A stretch of DNA of 64,000 nucleotides from contig JAAOMT010000239.1 in NCBI GenBank assembly GCA_016748015.1, positions 256,218 through 320,217 of the forward strand, read 5' to 3'. Below the pieces are notes generated by a model, which was given only the letters and a program-made list of their open reading frames with translations, was not told the origin of the DNA and did not search any database. Source of the stretch: Geosiphon pyriformis. Taxonomy: Eukaryota > Glomeromycota > Glomeromycetes > Archaeosporales > Geosiphonaceae. This document shows, piece by piece, positions 1-11,333 of this stretch; the stretch's first letter is position 1; every line of letters begins with the position of its first letter. The translations under genes and the position numbers were made by a program.

Positions 1-11
1 GCGATTCTTAG

Positions 12-1623
12 GCTGCATCAACTGGGTTGTTATTAAATGGCCGATGTCAAAAAATGCTCCAAAGTCGAGCTGCCAAAACTACATCTGGATATCATCAAGA
101 CCGCAATCAATGTCACCAATGCCAACGAAAATACTTTGGCCAGGATATATGTCAAGAATGCCGTGCATTTTTAATATCAGAAAATTTAGCAACTTTGCGT
201 TCAAGTGGGAACCAAGAGATAGATGCGTTTTTAAAAGAATCAAACGCTGAAGCTATACATCATCTGGGGTTGTTTATTTGGATTCCGTTTGCCGAATTTG
301 GAAATAAGCAACATATTGCAAATGGTGGATTCGGGTCGGTTAGTTTTGCTATATGGTATTGTGGAAAATATTCTTCATCAATTGAGGAGTCGTCAAATAA
401 TTACACACAAGAAGTTGTTTTAAAATCCTTGAAGAATTCACAAAATATTACTAAAAACTTTTTGAATGAGGTCAGTAAAATTGAAATTAAAAAATTTATG
501 ATTTGGAAATTAATGATTTGAATCAATTCAACAGATCACCGCACATCGACATTGCCAAAAAAGTGCTCGCGTTGTAAGGTGTTTTGGAATAACTCAACAT
601 CCTGAAACCATGGAATATTTAATAGTAATGCCATTTGCTCAATATGGGAATCTTCGAGAATACATAAGAGAAAGAGGAGAAAAACTCACTTGGGAACAGA
701 AACTGGAAATTCTTCGAGACATTGCTGAAGGTTTAAAGGATATTCACGAAAGTAATCTTATCCATTGTGATTTGCATAGTGGTAACGTTCTACATTTTCA
801 CAATCCAGAAGACCTTACAAAAAGTAAAATATTAATTAGTGATTTGGGAATGTGTCGACCTGCAGATGTTCCATCAAAAGGATCACGAAAACAAATTTTT
901 GGTGTCATTCAATTTCTAGCCCCGGAATTATTACGTGGATGGGACTATTCAAAAGAATCAGATGTATATGCCTTTGGAGGCATCATGTATGAAGTTTTGA
1001 TGCACAAAGTTCCATTTTGGGAACATTTTGATCCTCATTATTTGCAACTTGACATTTGCGATGGTGTTCGTCCAGAGATTCCGCAATACGCACCTAAATG
1101 TTACGTAAACTTGATGAAAAAATGTTGGGATGATGATATTCGATTTCGACCATCAGCTTCTAATTTATATTGGACACTTTCTCAATGGTTAGCTGAGTTC
1201 TCATTGACAAAATTTGGCCGTAAAGGAACCTTTCACCATGGCAAGTATATATATGATTTCGAAGGGGCTCAACACCTCAGGCGAAACCAAAATGAGGAAC
1301 AAGAACCATGTGGCATGGATGAATTGCCTTTCCTTAATTTACCTGAAGCTCAGCATACTAGCTGTTTGATTGGTCTTACAAGCGATAGTAAACCTATTTT
1401 TGGAATACGTGTAGATGATAAAAGAAATTCTCCTAGTTTTGATGGTAAGTAAATAAATTGACCTTTTGCAAACGCGATTAAATAGCAATTTTGATTGATT
1501 TCTCGAAAATTTATTTTGATAGAATACGAATCCCGTCAGAATGAACTTACAATTAGTATCCAGGATCTTAACTGTTTTCTTGATTACGAATTTGACGGAA
1601 GAAACATGTCGCGTAGTTTTTGA
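12..1623 (+). CDS. TKL-type protein kinase, 5' exon(s) outside window
   Basis: Cytoplasmic-type kinase of the expanded fungal TKL group. The visible reading runs 12-470, 535-1444 and 1523-1623, with introns 471-534 (GTCAGT...ACAG) and 1445-1522 (GTAAGT...TAG); all phases fit and it ends in TGA at 1621. An in-frame TAG overlaps a TTAG acceptor at 8-11, so the coding start lies upstream of the window. The N-terminus has a C-x2-C...C-x2-C pair (CHQC, CQEC) typical of these kinases. Next come a glycine loop (NGGFGSV), the ATP lysine (VVLKSL), the catalytic loop LIHCDLHSGN, DLG for DFG, and an APE-like APELL. The loop has HCD instead of HRD, so it is a non-RD kinase, but Asp, Asn and Lys are kept and activity is possible. 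The tail after the kinase lobe is short and acidic. Substrate is unknown. Confidence in the gene model is high; the 5' end is missing. Confidence 0.9.
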
Positions 1624-2507
1624 CTTCTTGTATATGTGTGGAGCTTTCGAGTAAAACACAATTTACAATGTATAAATTCCTATAAGATATATTTAGCAAA
1701 TCAAGTTTTTATTTTTCATTTTCAGCATAGCTTATTCAACTACATTAACAAACAGACTTGCAGCATATGAACAAGTTCCATATTATTGTGTATAAATGAT
1801 TCATTATAATTTTGAATGTTGTCAAAATTATTAATATGAAAATTAAATAAAAAAATTCAGAAAGCTAAAATTGTTTTTTTGAAAATATGACATATAAGTC
1901 AATAGCTGATTGGTTTACATTTTATTTAAAACATTTTCCTATTGAAAAAGATCTTTAAAAAGATTAAAATTTCTAAAAAACTATTTTAGAACAATTAATA
2001 ATAAAAATAATGATATTGAGAATAAAAAGTTTATTTCACAAAAATTTTATTCAATCTAATCAACAATAGTGTGTGAATTTAAATATTTTCATTTTTATTT
2101 TTTCTTTTCCCTTTTACTGAGCTTAATATAAGTGTGGCTCATGCGGTTTCAACACGTAATCAGCCACCCTTATTTGATAAATCATAAGGATTTGTACATT
2201 TTAATAAAATGATTTTTTAAGATTAAAATTTTTAATTTTAACTATTGATTTCAACAAATAAAAAAAATTAAAATATTTTTAGATTAATATAAAATAATTT
2301 ATTTATTTATTTCCATTTTATCATAATCTTTTAAATGTAAAAACCACAGTGATTCTTATCTTTTGGTTTGAGTTAATAAAAATAAAACGAGTCACACACA
2401 AAATTAAACCAATTTCCTCAAGATAACAACAGCAACAATAATAATAATAATAATAATAATAATAATTTTTTTCACTATAACTTTATTGTTAAAAAAACAA
2501 ACTTCTA
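1624..2507. other. AT-rich intergenic stretch with an (AAT)n run
   Basis: I see no gene. It holds one copy of a conserved 42-base motif (2135-2176, listed separately) and an (AAT)n microsatellite at about 2437-2465, directly downstream of the Tc1/mariner remnant. Confidence 0.6.
2135..2176. repeat. Conserved 42-bp motif, copy 1 (GGYTCATGC...ACACGTRATCA)
   Basis: TAAGTGTGGCTCATGCGGTT... ending in CAGCCACCC. It closely matches a second copy at about 29046-29087 inside otherwise unrelated AT-rich DNA. This copy also carries an imperfect inverted repeat, GTGGCT...AGCCAC. It may be a regulatory site or the conserved core of a dispersed repeat; function unknown. Confidence 0.5.
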
Positions 2508-2872
2508 CTAATGGGTCATATAACCCTTTCTTTTTATAACTTCTTTAACATTGTTAGACATCGAGTCAATAAATTGAGAAATTGTCTCTAATAGAAAAGA
2601 ATTTTCATGCACTAATGACTGCCTCTTCCAAGTCAGTTTATGTTCGTAGCTTTTGGTTCTGGTGAATCGGGATTTTTAACTTCCCTCCACATATTTTCTA
2701 TTGGATTGAGATCTGACGATTGTGGAGGCCATTATCTTGGATTTCTTTCATAAGCTTGCACTTATGAATTAGAGTGTAATCTTTCTGGAATATTGCTTCT
2801 TTCGTCATAATGATTGGATAAACTATATCCAATATATGCTTCTGTGAGGAGTATGAATCAAATGATTCAAAC
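2508..2872 (-). pseudogene. Tc1/mariner transposase, C-terminal remnant
   Basis: Read on the minus strand, the segment gives the DD(E/D) hallmark PPQSSDLNPIENMWREVK. In the family this surrounds the third catalytic acidic residue (PPQSPDLNPIENLW). Upstream, in another frame, is a decayed IFQKDYTLIHKCKL, corresponding to the family's IFQQDNAPxH. Downstream is the usual C-terminal end, ETISQFIDSMSNNVKEVIKR, then a stop at 2508-2510. At least two frameshifts separate these parts, and the N-terminal half is absent. The fragment stops at the left end of the hAT element, so the hAT may have inserted into it. I could not recognise the missing half on the other side (after 5744). Inactive relic. Confidence 0.8.
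2861..2872. repeat. Flanking direct repeat (left) of the hAT element
   Basis: AATGATTCAAAC, matched 11 of 12 by AATAATTCAAAC at 5745-5756 on the other side of the element. A likely target-site duplication, but longer than the 8 bp expected of hAT. Confidence 0.6.
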
Positions 2873-3109
2873 TAGTGTTCCTCACGGTCCAGTTTGGTCC
2901 GGGTTTTAACAAAGAACCGGACCCGAACCGGAAAACCAGTTCGGGTCTAAGAATAGACCGGACTCGACTGTAGTAGACCCGAACCGGACAAAATTATAAT
3001 TAAAGATCTGCCGGAAGCCCAATTAATGAAATGTACTCGATATTTTAAACATAAGACTTACGAACTATTATTAAAATCAATTAAACTTTAAGAATTTATA
3101 TAAATATAT

Positions 3110-5339
3110 TTAGCCATCTAGTTCTCTCCACCATGATCTTAAGCACATTGCTATTCGCACCGTCTTGCCCATCAATCGATTTCGCTTATTGGTTATCATA
3201 TCACCGCTAATGCTAAATACTTGCTCACTTGGGACACTTGTTGCTGGTATTGGAAGGCAGTCCCGAGCGAATTTCGCGAGATTTGGATAACTTGCTTCAT
3301 TCACTCGCCACCACTCTAATACATCTGTGTTTCCATTCACAGTTGGCATCAACAAATACGTATCTAATTCACTTCGTTCTTCAATACGTGGTCGTTTGTA
3401 AATTCGTGTTAATATATTTGTTTGAGGTGATTCTACAGTCGAGTAAGTTGTATTTCGACCAGGAATAGGTGCATATTCGCTTTCATACTTGCTAATTATG
3501 CTAAAAACAATTTATATATTAATATTTTAACTCTTACAAAAATCAAATAATTATACTTCAAACTTACATATCCTTGATTTGAATGATAAGTTGTGATGAC
3601 CAGCCAAGTGCTTCGAAATACTCCAGTTTAAGCCGTGGATCAAGTAAAACTGCTGCAATATTTAGTACGTTCGTTTTCTGATAATAATCTATAAGCTTTG
3701 CAATTGCAGTCTCACATCCTTGATCAAGCCATTGTGGTATGTTTTCCTTCTGCCTAGTCTCTTGAAGTGTTTCAATTAATGTATGGTAGAGTGGAATAAC
3801 CATTGATAATGTTGGATATTCTTGTTTTGACATCTCAATTGTTGCTAAATCAAATATATAATTAATTAAAATAAATTACAATTACAATTTCAAATAAAAA
3901 ACACCAACCATCTTTAAATGGAAGTAAAATTCCAATAAGAATTTCGATTTTTTCCCAGTCTTCTTGAGAAAGTGCATATTGGCGTAAGTCCAATTCAGAA
4001 TGGGAAATGCCATCCAAAACCATTCGTAATGTTATTGCTCGTTTACACATGTCATAGGTAGAATTCCATCGAGTAGTAACATCCAAAATTGGCTTTAATA
4101 TTTCCATATTTTGTAATAGACACATTATTTTCAACTTTTTAGAGCGTATTTTTGATGCTCTAATGCCTTTAATTAATGCACGTAACTAAAAATAAAAATA
4201 TAATAAATAAAAAATTCTACAAATATTTTAATAAATAAAAACTACCAACCTTTTCTAATTCATTTCCTATATCTTTAAACATGCTTTGTACAGCAATATC
4301 TAAGATATGACCAAAGCATCGTATTGACTGTTGTATACTATCAAATTGAATACCAATTTGTAGAATTAGAAAAATCTTGTAAAAATTTATCATTAGCAGA
4401 TGCATTATCACGTGTGATTGATATTATTTTTGAAATAATTCCCATTGAACAAAGACAATCTTCCATGGCATTGGCGATTTCAGAGCCATTATGTTGTCCA
4501 TCCATATGAATAAAATCGAGCAAAAGATGTTTCATCATCCATGATTCATTTAGATAATGAATAGTAATTGCCATAAAAGATTTGTCATTGGTATTAGTTT
4601 TCCAGATATCTGTAGTTATTGCAATACGTCCTGGAATCTGTTGTAATTTTTGTTGTAACCGTTCACGTTCTTTTTCAAAATCACTTGTAATATGTCTTTT
4701 TATTAAATCTGATGATAATGCTATAAAATTTTAAATAAATAAATAAAATAAATAAATATAATTCTAAAATAAAATATTAAATATTATACCTGTTGTATGA
4801 GGTTCCAAATATGTAAATATTGATCTAAGTCCATCATCTTCAATTATATGAAATGGTCGATTATGTTTAATAATCCATTGTTTAACAAGATTAATAAATT
4901 CTTCGGAATTGAATGATTCATGATGTGATTTATAGTCTAATAATTGTATATAATATTATAAAATTATATTAAAAATATCAAATTGAAAATATAATTTAAC
5001 ACTTACAGCTTTATTTTTTGAAATATCTAAAACCGAATCTTTCTGTTTTATACTTGATTCTTTTAATTCAGGTACTTTGTTTTTATGGAGAGATTTGAGA
5101 TGTTTTCGAAAGCTTGAAGTTGATCCATCAACTTGAATTTTTAAACTTTTGCCACAATATTCACATAATGCAACTAATATAATTAATCCATTTTTATCTT
5201 TAATTTTTTGTTTTTTAAAGTGATTCCATACGAATGATCTATAAATAAATATAATTAATATATATACAAAGTAAATTTAATATAAAATTTTAAAATAAAA
5301 ATATATTACCTATTAGAAGCTGTTTCACTTGATAGTAAT

Positions 5340-5379
<40 letters not shown>

Positions 5380-5476
5380 CTTCTTCCTCTTTAGATTCAT
5401 TCAAGTAAATTATATTTGTTTGTTCTTGAGTTTCATTGTAAGTTTCATCAAAAGAAATTGTAGATGGGCTTGACAT
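3110..5476 (-). pseudogene. hAT transposase (BED finger, RNase H-like core, hAT C-terminal dimerisation domain)
   Basis: DDE-type transposase of the hAT superfamily. Exon 1 (5476-5310) starts MSSPSTISFDE and contains an Asn run coded by an (AAT)n microsatellite. Exon 2 (5238-5007) carries a BED zinc finger (LCEYCGK...FRKHLKSLH). Exons 3 and 4 start near 4936 and 4720 and give the catalytic core (IAITTDIWKT, TRDNASANDKF). Later exons carry LDVTTRWNSTY and AAVLLDPRLK. The last exon (to 3110) holds the dimerisation domain with WWRVNEASYPNLA and IPATSVPSEQVFS. Between DNASAND and IQFDSIQQSIRCFGH (about 4345-4375) the frame changes without an intron. The phases of exons 2 and 3 also do not fit. 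It therefore appears inactivated by one or two small indels, unless these are assembly errors. All other family landmarks are present. Confidence 0.88.
5341..5376. repeat. (ATT)n microsatellite inside the hAT transposase
   Basis: On the coding (minus) strand it reads (AAT)n and encodes a polyasparagine run between the acidic N-terminus and the BED finger. Confidence 0.85.
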
Positions 5477-5744
5477 TTTTTTATTATTTTAAAGCAGTAT
5501 GTAAAAAATTTTATAAAATAAAATAAAAAGAAACGAAAAATAACTAGTTTAAATTTATGACGTTAGTGTATTATGAAAAGGATGTAATCTATATGAAAAG
5601 CAGCCAATCAGCTTCATATTATTATTTTACAAGTTCGGGTCCGGGTCTCTATTAAGGCCCGGGAACCGATTAGATCTGCAAAACTAGAGATCCGAACCGA
5701 CCCGTTAGGTCAGGTCCGGTTGGGTCCGGGTCTGCGGAACACTA

Positions 5745-5756
5745 AATAATTCAAAC
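5745..5756. repeat. Flanking direct repeat (right) of the hAT element
   Basis: AATAATTCAAAC, partner of the repeat at 2861-2872, directly abutting the right terminal inverted repeat. Confidence 0.6.
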
Positions 5757-8002
5757 TTTGTCTATGTATTGAAAAATTTTTTAAGGTATATATTTTATCA
5801 CTGTCAGATTGTACATGTACTACCTACGAACACATGATATCAAAAAGCATTTTAGAAAATAATAATGGATTTGAAGGTTATTCTAAAAAAAAAGTATGCT
5901 CAGAAGACTGGTCCAACATTTTATAGAAAATTATCAGCTCTTTAAGTTTACTCGAAATCATTCTATTTGAATGGTTTTAATTATGTATTCCTCAGAATGA
6001 CTAAATTCTTTATACCATGGATTCGGATCCGATTCTCCCAAACATAGATCAACAGTTTTGTCAGCATTCAAAAAATTTTCAGAGTACTAAATCATTTTTA
6101 GTTGTGGGAATATGTTCATTTGTTAGGTTTTTGCTTATTACAATTATTCCAATTATTTTAATGCACCTAATATTGACCGCACTCCATATACCAATTATTG
6201 ACGAAGAGAAGTTTTAATTAAAATTAAAATTTACAATTGCTTTTCGCAAAAAATATAATATACTGTAATCTTTATATATTGATATTTCTGCTCAATATTG
6301 TTCAAGCTCATAAAAATTTTTTATGGATTTTTAGTGTGTGTAATATTCTTTTTTAGAAAATTAACCTTCAACTTGAAATTTATATCTTGGAGTTTATTAA
6401 GTTTCATGTTTGACAAAATTATGTTTTCTAATCGTAGAAAGAGTTAATTTAAGGGAATTGGTTAGAAAGTTTCAAGAAAAACATCAATCTTTTTATATAT
6501 ATGTTTTTCATCTTTGCATTCATGATCCCATTTTTTTCAAATTTTCTCAATTATTTCTAAAGTAAGGGTCTTGAAAAATATTATAAATTAACGATTAGAA
6601 CTTGATATTGAATATAATTTACGCAAAAAATAATCTTTCTTTCGATTAGGGTTTTGATTAATGGCAGCTATACATAAAAATGTCATTTAAATTTGATTTT
6701 GGCTGTGGAAATTTTAAAAGCTCCAGTATTTTCCTAATATTGATGTGTTCAAGAATTTCTTTCTTTTTCAATCCACCATAGCTTCACAAACATCAGGATA
6801 ATTGCAGTAATCGATATGATGATACATGTTTAGGTTTTCACAAAGTTATAAAACAATTCAATTTTATTACTTGCTGGATAAACTCATGATTAAGGAACAA
6901 AAGTTGTTTTAATTCTCACTATATGACAAAAAAACAAAATTACCGCGATTTCCCACTGTCAACCGATGTTCTACAATGGTGAATAGTAGATTCTTAAAAA
7001 ATGAATAAGATCTTTGTAACTCGAAGACTGAATAATTCAATTATTTATCTTCAAACTTCTCTTGGCACAAAAAAGTTATTAAATATATATTTCTGTGTAC
7101 AGTGAATAATTAGAAATCTCATATTTCTGAAAAATTTCATTCAATTATAAGCTGAAATTTTGGCAACTCCAATAGTGTAATAAAAATTGCTTATCATTTT
7201 TACTATTGCAATCTGGGCCATAGGTTATTTGTGCACTAAGGTAAATCTAAAATGATTAAGAGTGTTCAAAAAAATCATGACACAATAGCAATTCATTTCT
7301 TTAAAATAAATTTTAATTTATATTACAATAATGAAAATTGTGTTTTTTTTTTCTCTCTTTCATGTGAAGCCCCACATCAGAGAAATAATCTCGAAAGAAT
7401 TTATGTTTATTCTTTTCTTCATGTACATGCTTTTCTATCATGTTTGAATTTCCAGGGAGGGTCTTAATGCAACACAAAAATCTTTCAGAGTTTGGTAATA
7501 CTACATATTTTCCAAGCGGCATTTAATTAGCTAAACCTAATTTTAACAACAGTTGCAGATTTTTCATTAAATTCAAAACTTTTTCTTTTACAATAGCTGT
7601 TGGCTCAGTAATAATTTTGCAGATAAGGTTTCCAACTTGGACAATTTTATTAGTCATTTAGAACCACTTTATTTACCCGCAAAAATGTTCAATGCCTTCT
7701 TCTAAGTCATGAAAATATTCTTGACTTTCGCATCATCGATGGCAATTGCTTATTGAACATTCAATAAGGCAAACATCATTTTCACATTATGCACTGAATG
7801 AATTTCCTCATATAGAATATATTTGATAAATTAAATTAAAAAGAAATACTTGTAATAAACTTTTAAAAATTAGGAAAATATTTTAAAGTAGAACTTAAAA
7901 TGCAAGTATAATAAAATTTGTATTTCCTTTTGTGTCTTGGTGAACAGGATCTTATTTTCAATACTATCACTCATGAGATCGTAAATTCCCAGTAGGAGAG
8001 GT

Positions 8003-8080
8003 TTTTGTACAGTGTACATTCGAATATTCCTTAATGATTGACTTAAACATCTGGCAAGTGGTACAGTGAACTATGCAAAA
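8003..8080. repeat. Degenerate direct repeat, copy A
   Basis: The core GATTGACTTAAACATCTGGC followed by AAGTGGTACAGT matches GATTGACTCAAACATTTAGT followed by AAGAGGTACAGT in copy B (about 8612-8690). Both are preceded by GTGTACAATTG-like sequence. On the minus strand both can be read as MFxSIxK. Possibly a duplicated relic coding segment; identity unknown. Confidence 0.45.
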
Positions 8081-8611
8081 TCGAGTTATGCAGACATTCT
8101 TATACATTATAAGTTAATAGAAAAACCATATTCCAGTAATACATAACGCACCCTGGACACTGGCATTCAGGGAAAGGCCTGGAGACCAACGCCAAACATC
8201 TAAATGCAGGACTTAATGACCATACGATATTCGAAATGTGAAGACTGGTAACAAAGAATGAAATGAAATCAACCACTTTCCTAGAAATTTTTCAATGTTT
8301 GTAGCTTTAAGAAGGGATAAATAATCTATGAAGTTACAATTGTGATGTCTTGATCAATATTCTTGTTTTTTTTTTTTTAAGAAAACTGGTTATTAACTTC
8401 TTCATTATTCCCTCATCTCTTTTTTTTTTAGTTAAGATTGCTTGGAGAAAGCGTTTTTCAAAATTTAATAACATCTTCTTTGCCTTGTTTTAGCGTTCTC
8501 GTGAAAATTGGATTTTCAATCAAGAGTCTGCAGCAGCACCGAATATAGATCTTTTTTGAAGTCGTTAATTGTTTCAACAAATAATTTTGCTTTTGATGCA
8601 GTATATTCAAA

Positions 8612-8690
8612 GCTGGGTAGGGTGTACAATTGAAAAAATCTTTGACGATTGACTCAAACATTTAGTAAGAGGTACAGTTAGATGTGGAGA
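8612..8690. repeat. Degenerate direct repeat, copy B
   Basis: Partner of the repeat at 8003-8080, about 610 bases away in the same orientation. Confidence 0.45.
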
Positions 8691-9710
8691 CAGTGACAAT
8701 TTCTATTTAAATTCTTTTTTTTTTTTACAAATTGAAAATTCAACTTTCTTGTTGTTAAAAATTTATTTCAATATAAAGTTTTTAACATAAAATTTCATGA
8801 TTTACAAAAAAAAATCAAAGGCCAAAATCTTTGATTAATAACAATATTCACATCTCAAACTTTCTTTTGATCCAAAATTTATGAGTATTCATAATTACAT
8901 GCATCTGAATTTTTCATAAAAACAGTCAGTCAGTCAATAGAACTTAGAAAATAATCAACTACTAGATATTTTTTCCCTAGTTCAAAGCCACATACACTTG
9001 AACTCTGCATATTTGTTTCTCCGAAAATTAATCGGGATGTTTTTCAGTGCACAAGTTTATGTTCGGGAAACAATCTAACTTGTAATGAACAGAAATGCCT
9101 ATCGAAAATAGATCACTGCATTGATCTTTGATAAATAATTGTAACCGTTTCAAAAATTTCTTGTTTTATTATCCATAGAAATTGTATGTCAGCGGTATTT
9201 CCATTATTAGCAATAAATTTAGGTTTTGTGCATCCGAAATTTGGTAAAGAATTTTTGTATTCAAGAACTAATTCATTAACCTAAATTTTAAAGAAAACCC
9301 TTTTTTAGGATTTTAATCTCTTTTAACTTCTCTTTTAGTACCCCCTGTTCTAACATATGTCTTTGCGATAATTTCCCATAAGAGGAATGAAACAATTTTT
9401 GGTGTCATATGTACTGTTGTATGAAAATAGTAGTTTTACTCTTTGTTTAATTTTTTTGGATTTTCGAAATGTGAAAATTATTTTTGTTGTTGTGTTTGTA
9501 TCCTCCTCGTGACACTAATAAAACGAAAATATTACCAAATTTTTTTTCTAGTAAAGACTAGATCGTCGAAGCTGGAAAACGATCTGGCTGAATTAGTTTA
9601 AATACCCAATTAAGGTAATCAGTTTAACAGCTCCCCATGTCGGATGACAACAATCAAAGTTTAGCTCGTTGTTAGTCTCCTAAATTCATTAATTCGTGTA
9701 AGTCGGACAG

Positions 9711-9712
<2 letters not shown>

Positions 9713-9746
<34 letters not shown>
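9713..9746. repeat. (ATT)n microsatellite
   Basis: A run of ATT units in the region upstream of the small secreted-protein gene. Confidence 0.85.
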
Positions 9747-9749
<3 letters not shown>

Positions 9750-10546
9750 AAATCATAACTGATAATCTAAGGCTCTAGAATTAATTCCACAAAATAATTT
9801 ATTTTAAAAAAATTTGTAAATGCTTTTAGAATCATTTTCATAATTTTTGGTGAAAATATTTTCAAGGTTCGTTCTCAAATTGTTTGTTGCTTAAATAAAA
9901 AAATAAAAAATAAAAAAAGTAAAAATGATCAGAAATCTACTTGAATAAATGATCGCCTTTTAAAAAATGATTTGACAAGCTTACTCTTATTTATGTTATC
10001 AGGCGTCATTCAATTTTTTCGCTGGTTTGTGCGAGTCGTGTTCAAAACACTTGTGTATAAAACGTATCAGGAGCCAATCTACATTTTTCATTCCTAATTT
10101 TGATGACTCGAGCTGTCTCCGGTCAATATTCATCATCATCCTCATCATCATTTTGTAAATCGACCAGGCACAATGCAGCAAGGAGTAGACCTCCTACATT
10201 CAGTCAGTCATAGTATTACAAACTAGATTTCATTTATTTCGATTAGAAAATTCTTTCGTGTGCCCTGAATCAAATTAGGGTGACGAAATTTTTTTTAAAT
10301 ATATGAAGCCAATTTAAATTTTTTTTACTAGTAATACTAATTAAACGATTAAACAATTGATAATCCCTTTCGTTACTTATATATTTAACTAAAGACTTCC
10401 AGACAACTTTTCCATCCTTTTATTCTTTTCTTTTTTTTCTCTTTCTTCACTGTTCTTTTAATCAGTTATCTTAAAATCTATTTCTAGTCCCTAAACGAAA
10501 CGCTTTCTCTCAAAATAAATTATTTCATAAAGCAATTTGATACATA

Positions 10547-11333
10547 ATGAAGACCATATCGTCACTTGTATCTTTTCTGATTGTCATTATTACCTTTTCG
10601 TCTTTGGTAATTCTTGTACCGAGCGTTGAAGGCGCTTGTGGCGCTCTAAACGTTTTCCAGACTTGTAAAGCAGGACAAGCTGCGGAATTAGCAAAATGTC
10701 CTCCAGCTGATTGGGCTTGTCAGTGCCAAAAGAATAAAGGTTAGTTATCTGTAAAAAGAAAGAAGAGAGAATGAAAAGAAAGATGATTTAAAAAAGATTA
10801 TTGAGCAATGAACAGAAAAATTTTATTCCAATCATTTAATCTGAAATTTTCATATTTTTTTCTCTCATTAGATCTATACACTTGTTACCTACAATGTCCC
10901 AATGACCCGACCATTAGTGCCGAAGGCCAAGCTCTTGTGGTATTTACAACAAACACTATAGAATTGTGAAATTTGAATTATAAGTTTTGATTTACATACT
11001 AAAAACATTGAATTTAAACTTCTAATATCACTCTCAACCCAATAACAGGGATCAAACATTGGTATCTGTAATGCTGCCGATAACGCATCCTCAATCTCAG
11101 CTGCAAAAACCAAAACCTCTACTTCCACTACTTCTACTAGTTCCACCACAACCACCGGAACCTTAACTTCAACCTCGTCTAGCAGCTCGTCGAAATCTAC
11201 TTCCACTGAATCTAGTTCCTCACCAACCCCTACAAAGAATGCAGCTCCTAGTTTCCTTAAATCTGGAAATGGCTTCTGGTTTGGTGCTAGTGGTCTTTTC
11301 CTTGCTGGGATTCTTCCATTTTTGATGTTGTAG
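10547..11333 (+). CDS. Small secreted eight-cysteine, Ser/Thr-rich, GPI-anchored protein
   Basis: Three exons, 10547-10739, 10872-10939 and 11049-11333, with GT-AG introns in phases 1 and 0, give a protein of 181 residues. Residues 1 to about 29 form a signal peptide (basic start, long Ile/Val/Leu core, ending near SVEG-AC). The next roughly 75 residues contain eight cysteines (ACGAL, QTCKA, AKCPP, WACQCQ, YTCYLQC, GICNA). This is reminiscent of CFEM and related fungal cell-surface modules, but the spacing does not match CFEM exactly. A Ser/Thr run of about 50 residues follows, probably O-mannosylated. A C-terminal hydrophobic segment (GFWFGASGLFLAGILPF) after a small-residue site looks like a GPI-attachment signal. 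Probable location: plasma membrane or wall. Binding partner unknown. Both introns interrupt the cysteine module; the Ser/Thr region and GPI signal share one exon. Confidence 0.85.

Larger units (their letters stand above)
2873..5744 (-). mobile_element. hAT DNA transposon with terminal inverted repeats
   Basis: The element starts TAGTGTTCC(T)CA and ends with the complement TG(C)GGAACACTA. Both subterminal regions are packed with GGTCCGGGT / ACCCGGACC repeats, much richer in GC than the surroundings, as is usual for hAT subterminal transposase-binding repeats. It carries one transposase gene on the minus strand. The flanks AATGATTCAAAC (2861-2872) and AATAATTCAAAC (5745-5756) abut the ends exactly and differ at one base. 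The high similarity suggests a fairly recent insertion, although hAT target duplications are normally 8 bp. Confidence 0.88.
5757..10546. other. Long intergenic region without a recognisable gene
   Basis: Short open frames occur (for example 6017-6217, and 7313-7522 and 8458-8661 on the minus strand), but none has a recognisable domain or splice structure. A degenerate duplicated segment is present at about 8003-8080 and 8612-8690. An (ATT)n microsatellite lies at 9713-9746. The stretches at 7400-7750 and 8140-8280 are more complex than the AT-rich background and may be old gene or transposon relics that I cannot identify. Confidence 0.5.

Noticed and set aside
6017-6217. 66-residue hydrophobic open frame
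   Set aside because: No family match, AT-rich, no supporting context. I also tested whether its complement is the missing half of the Tc1 transposase and could not support that.
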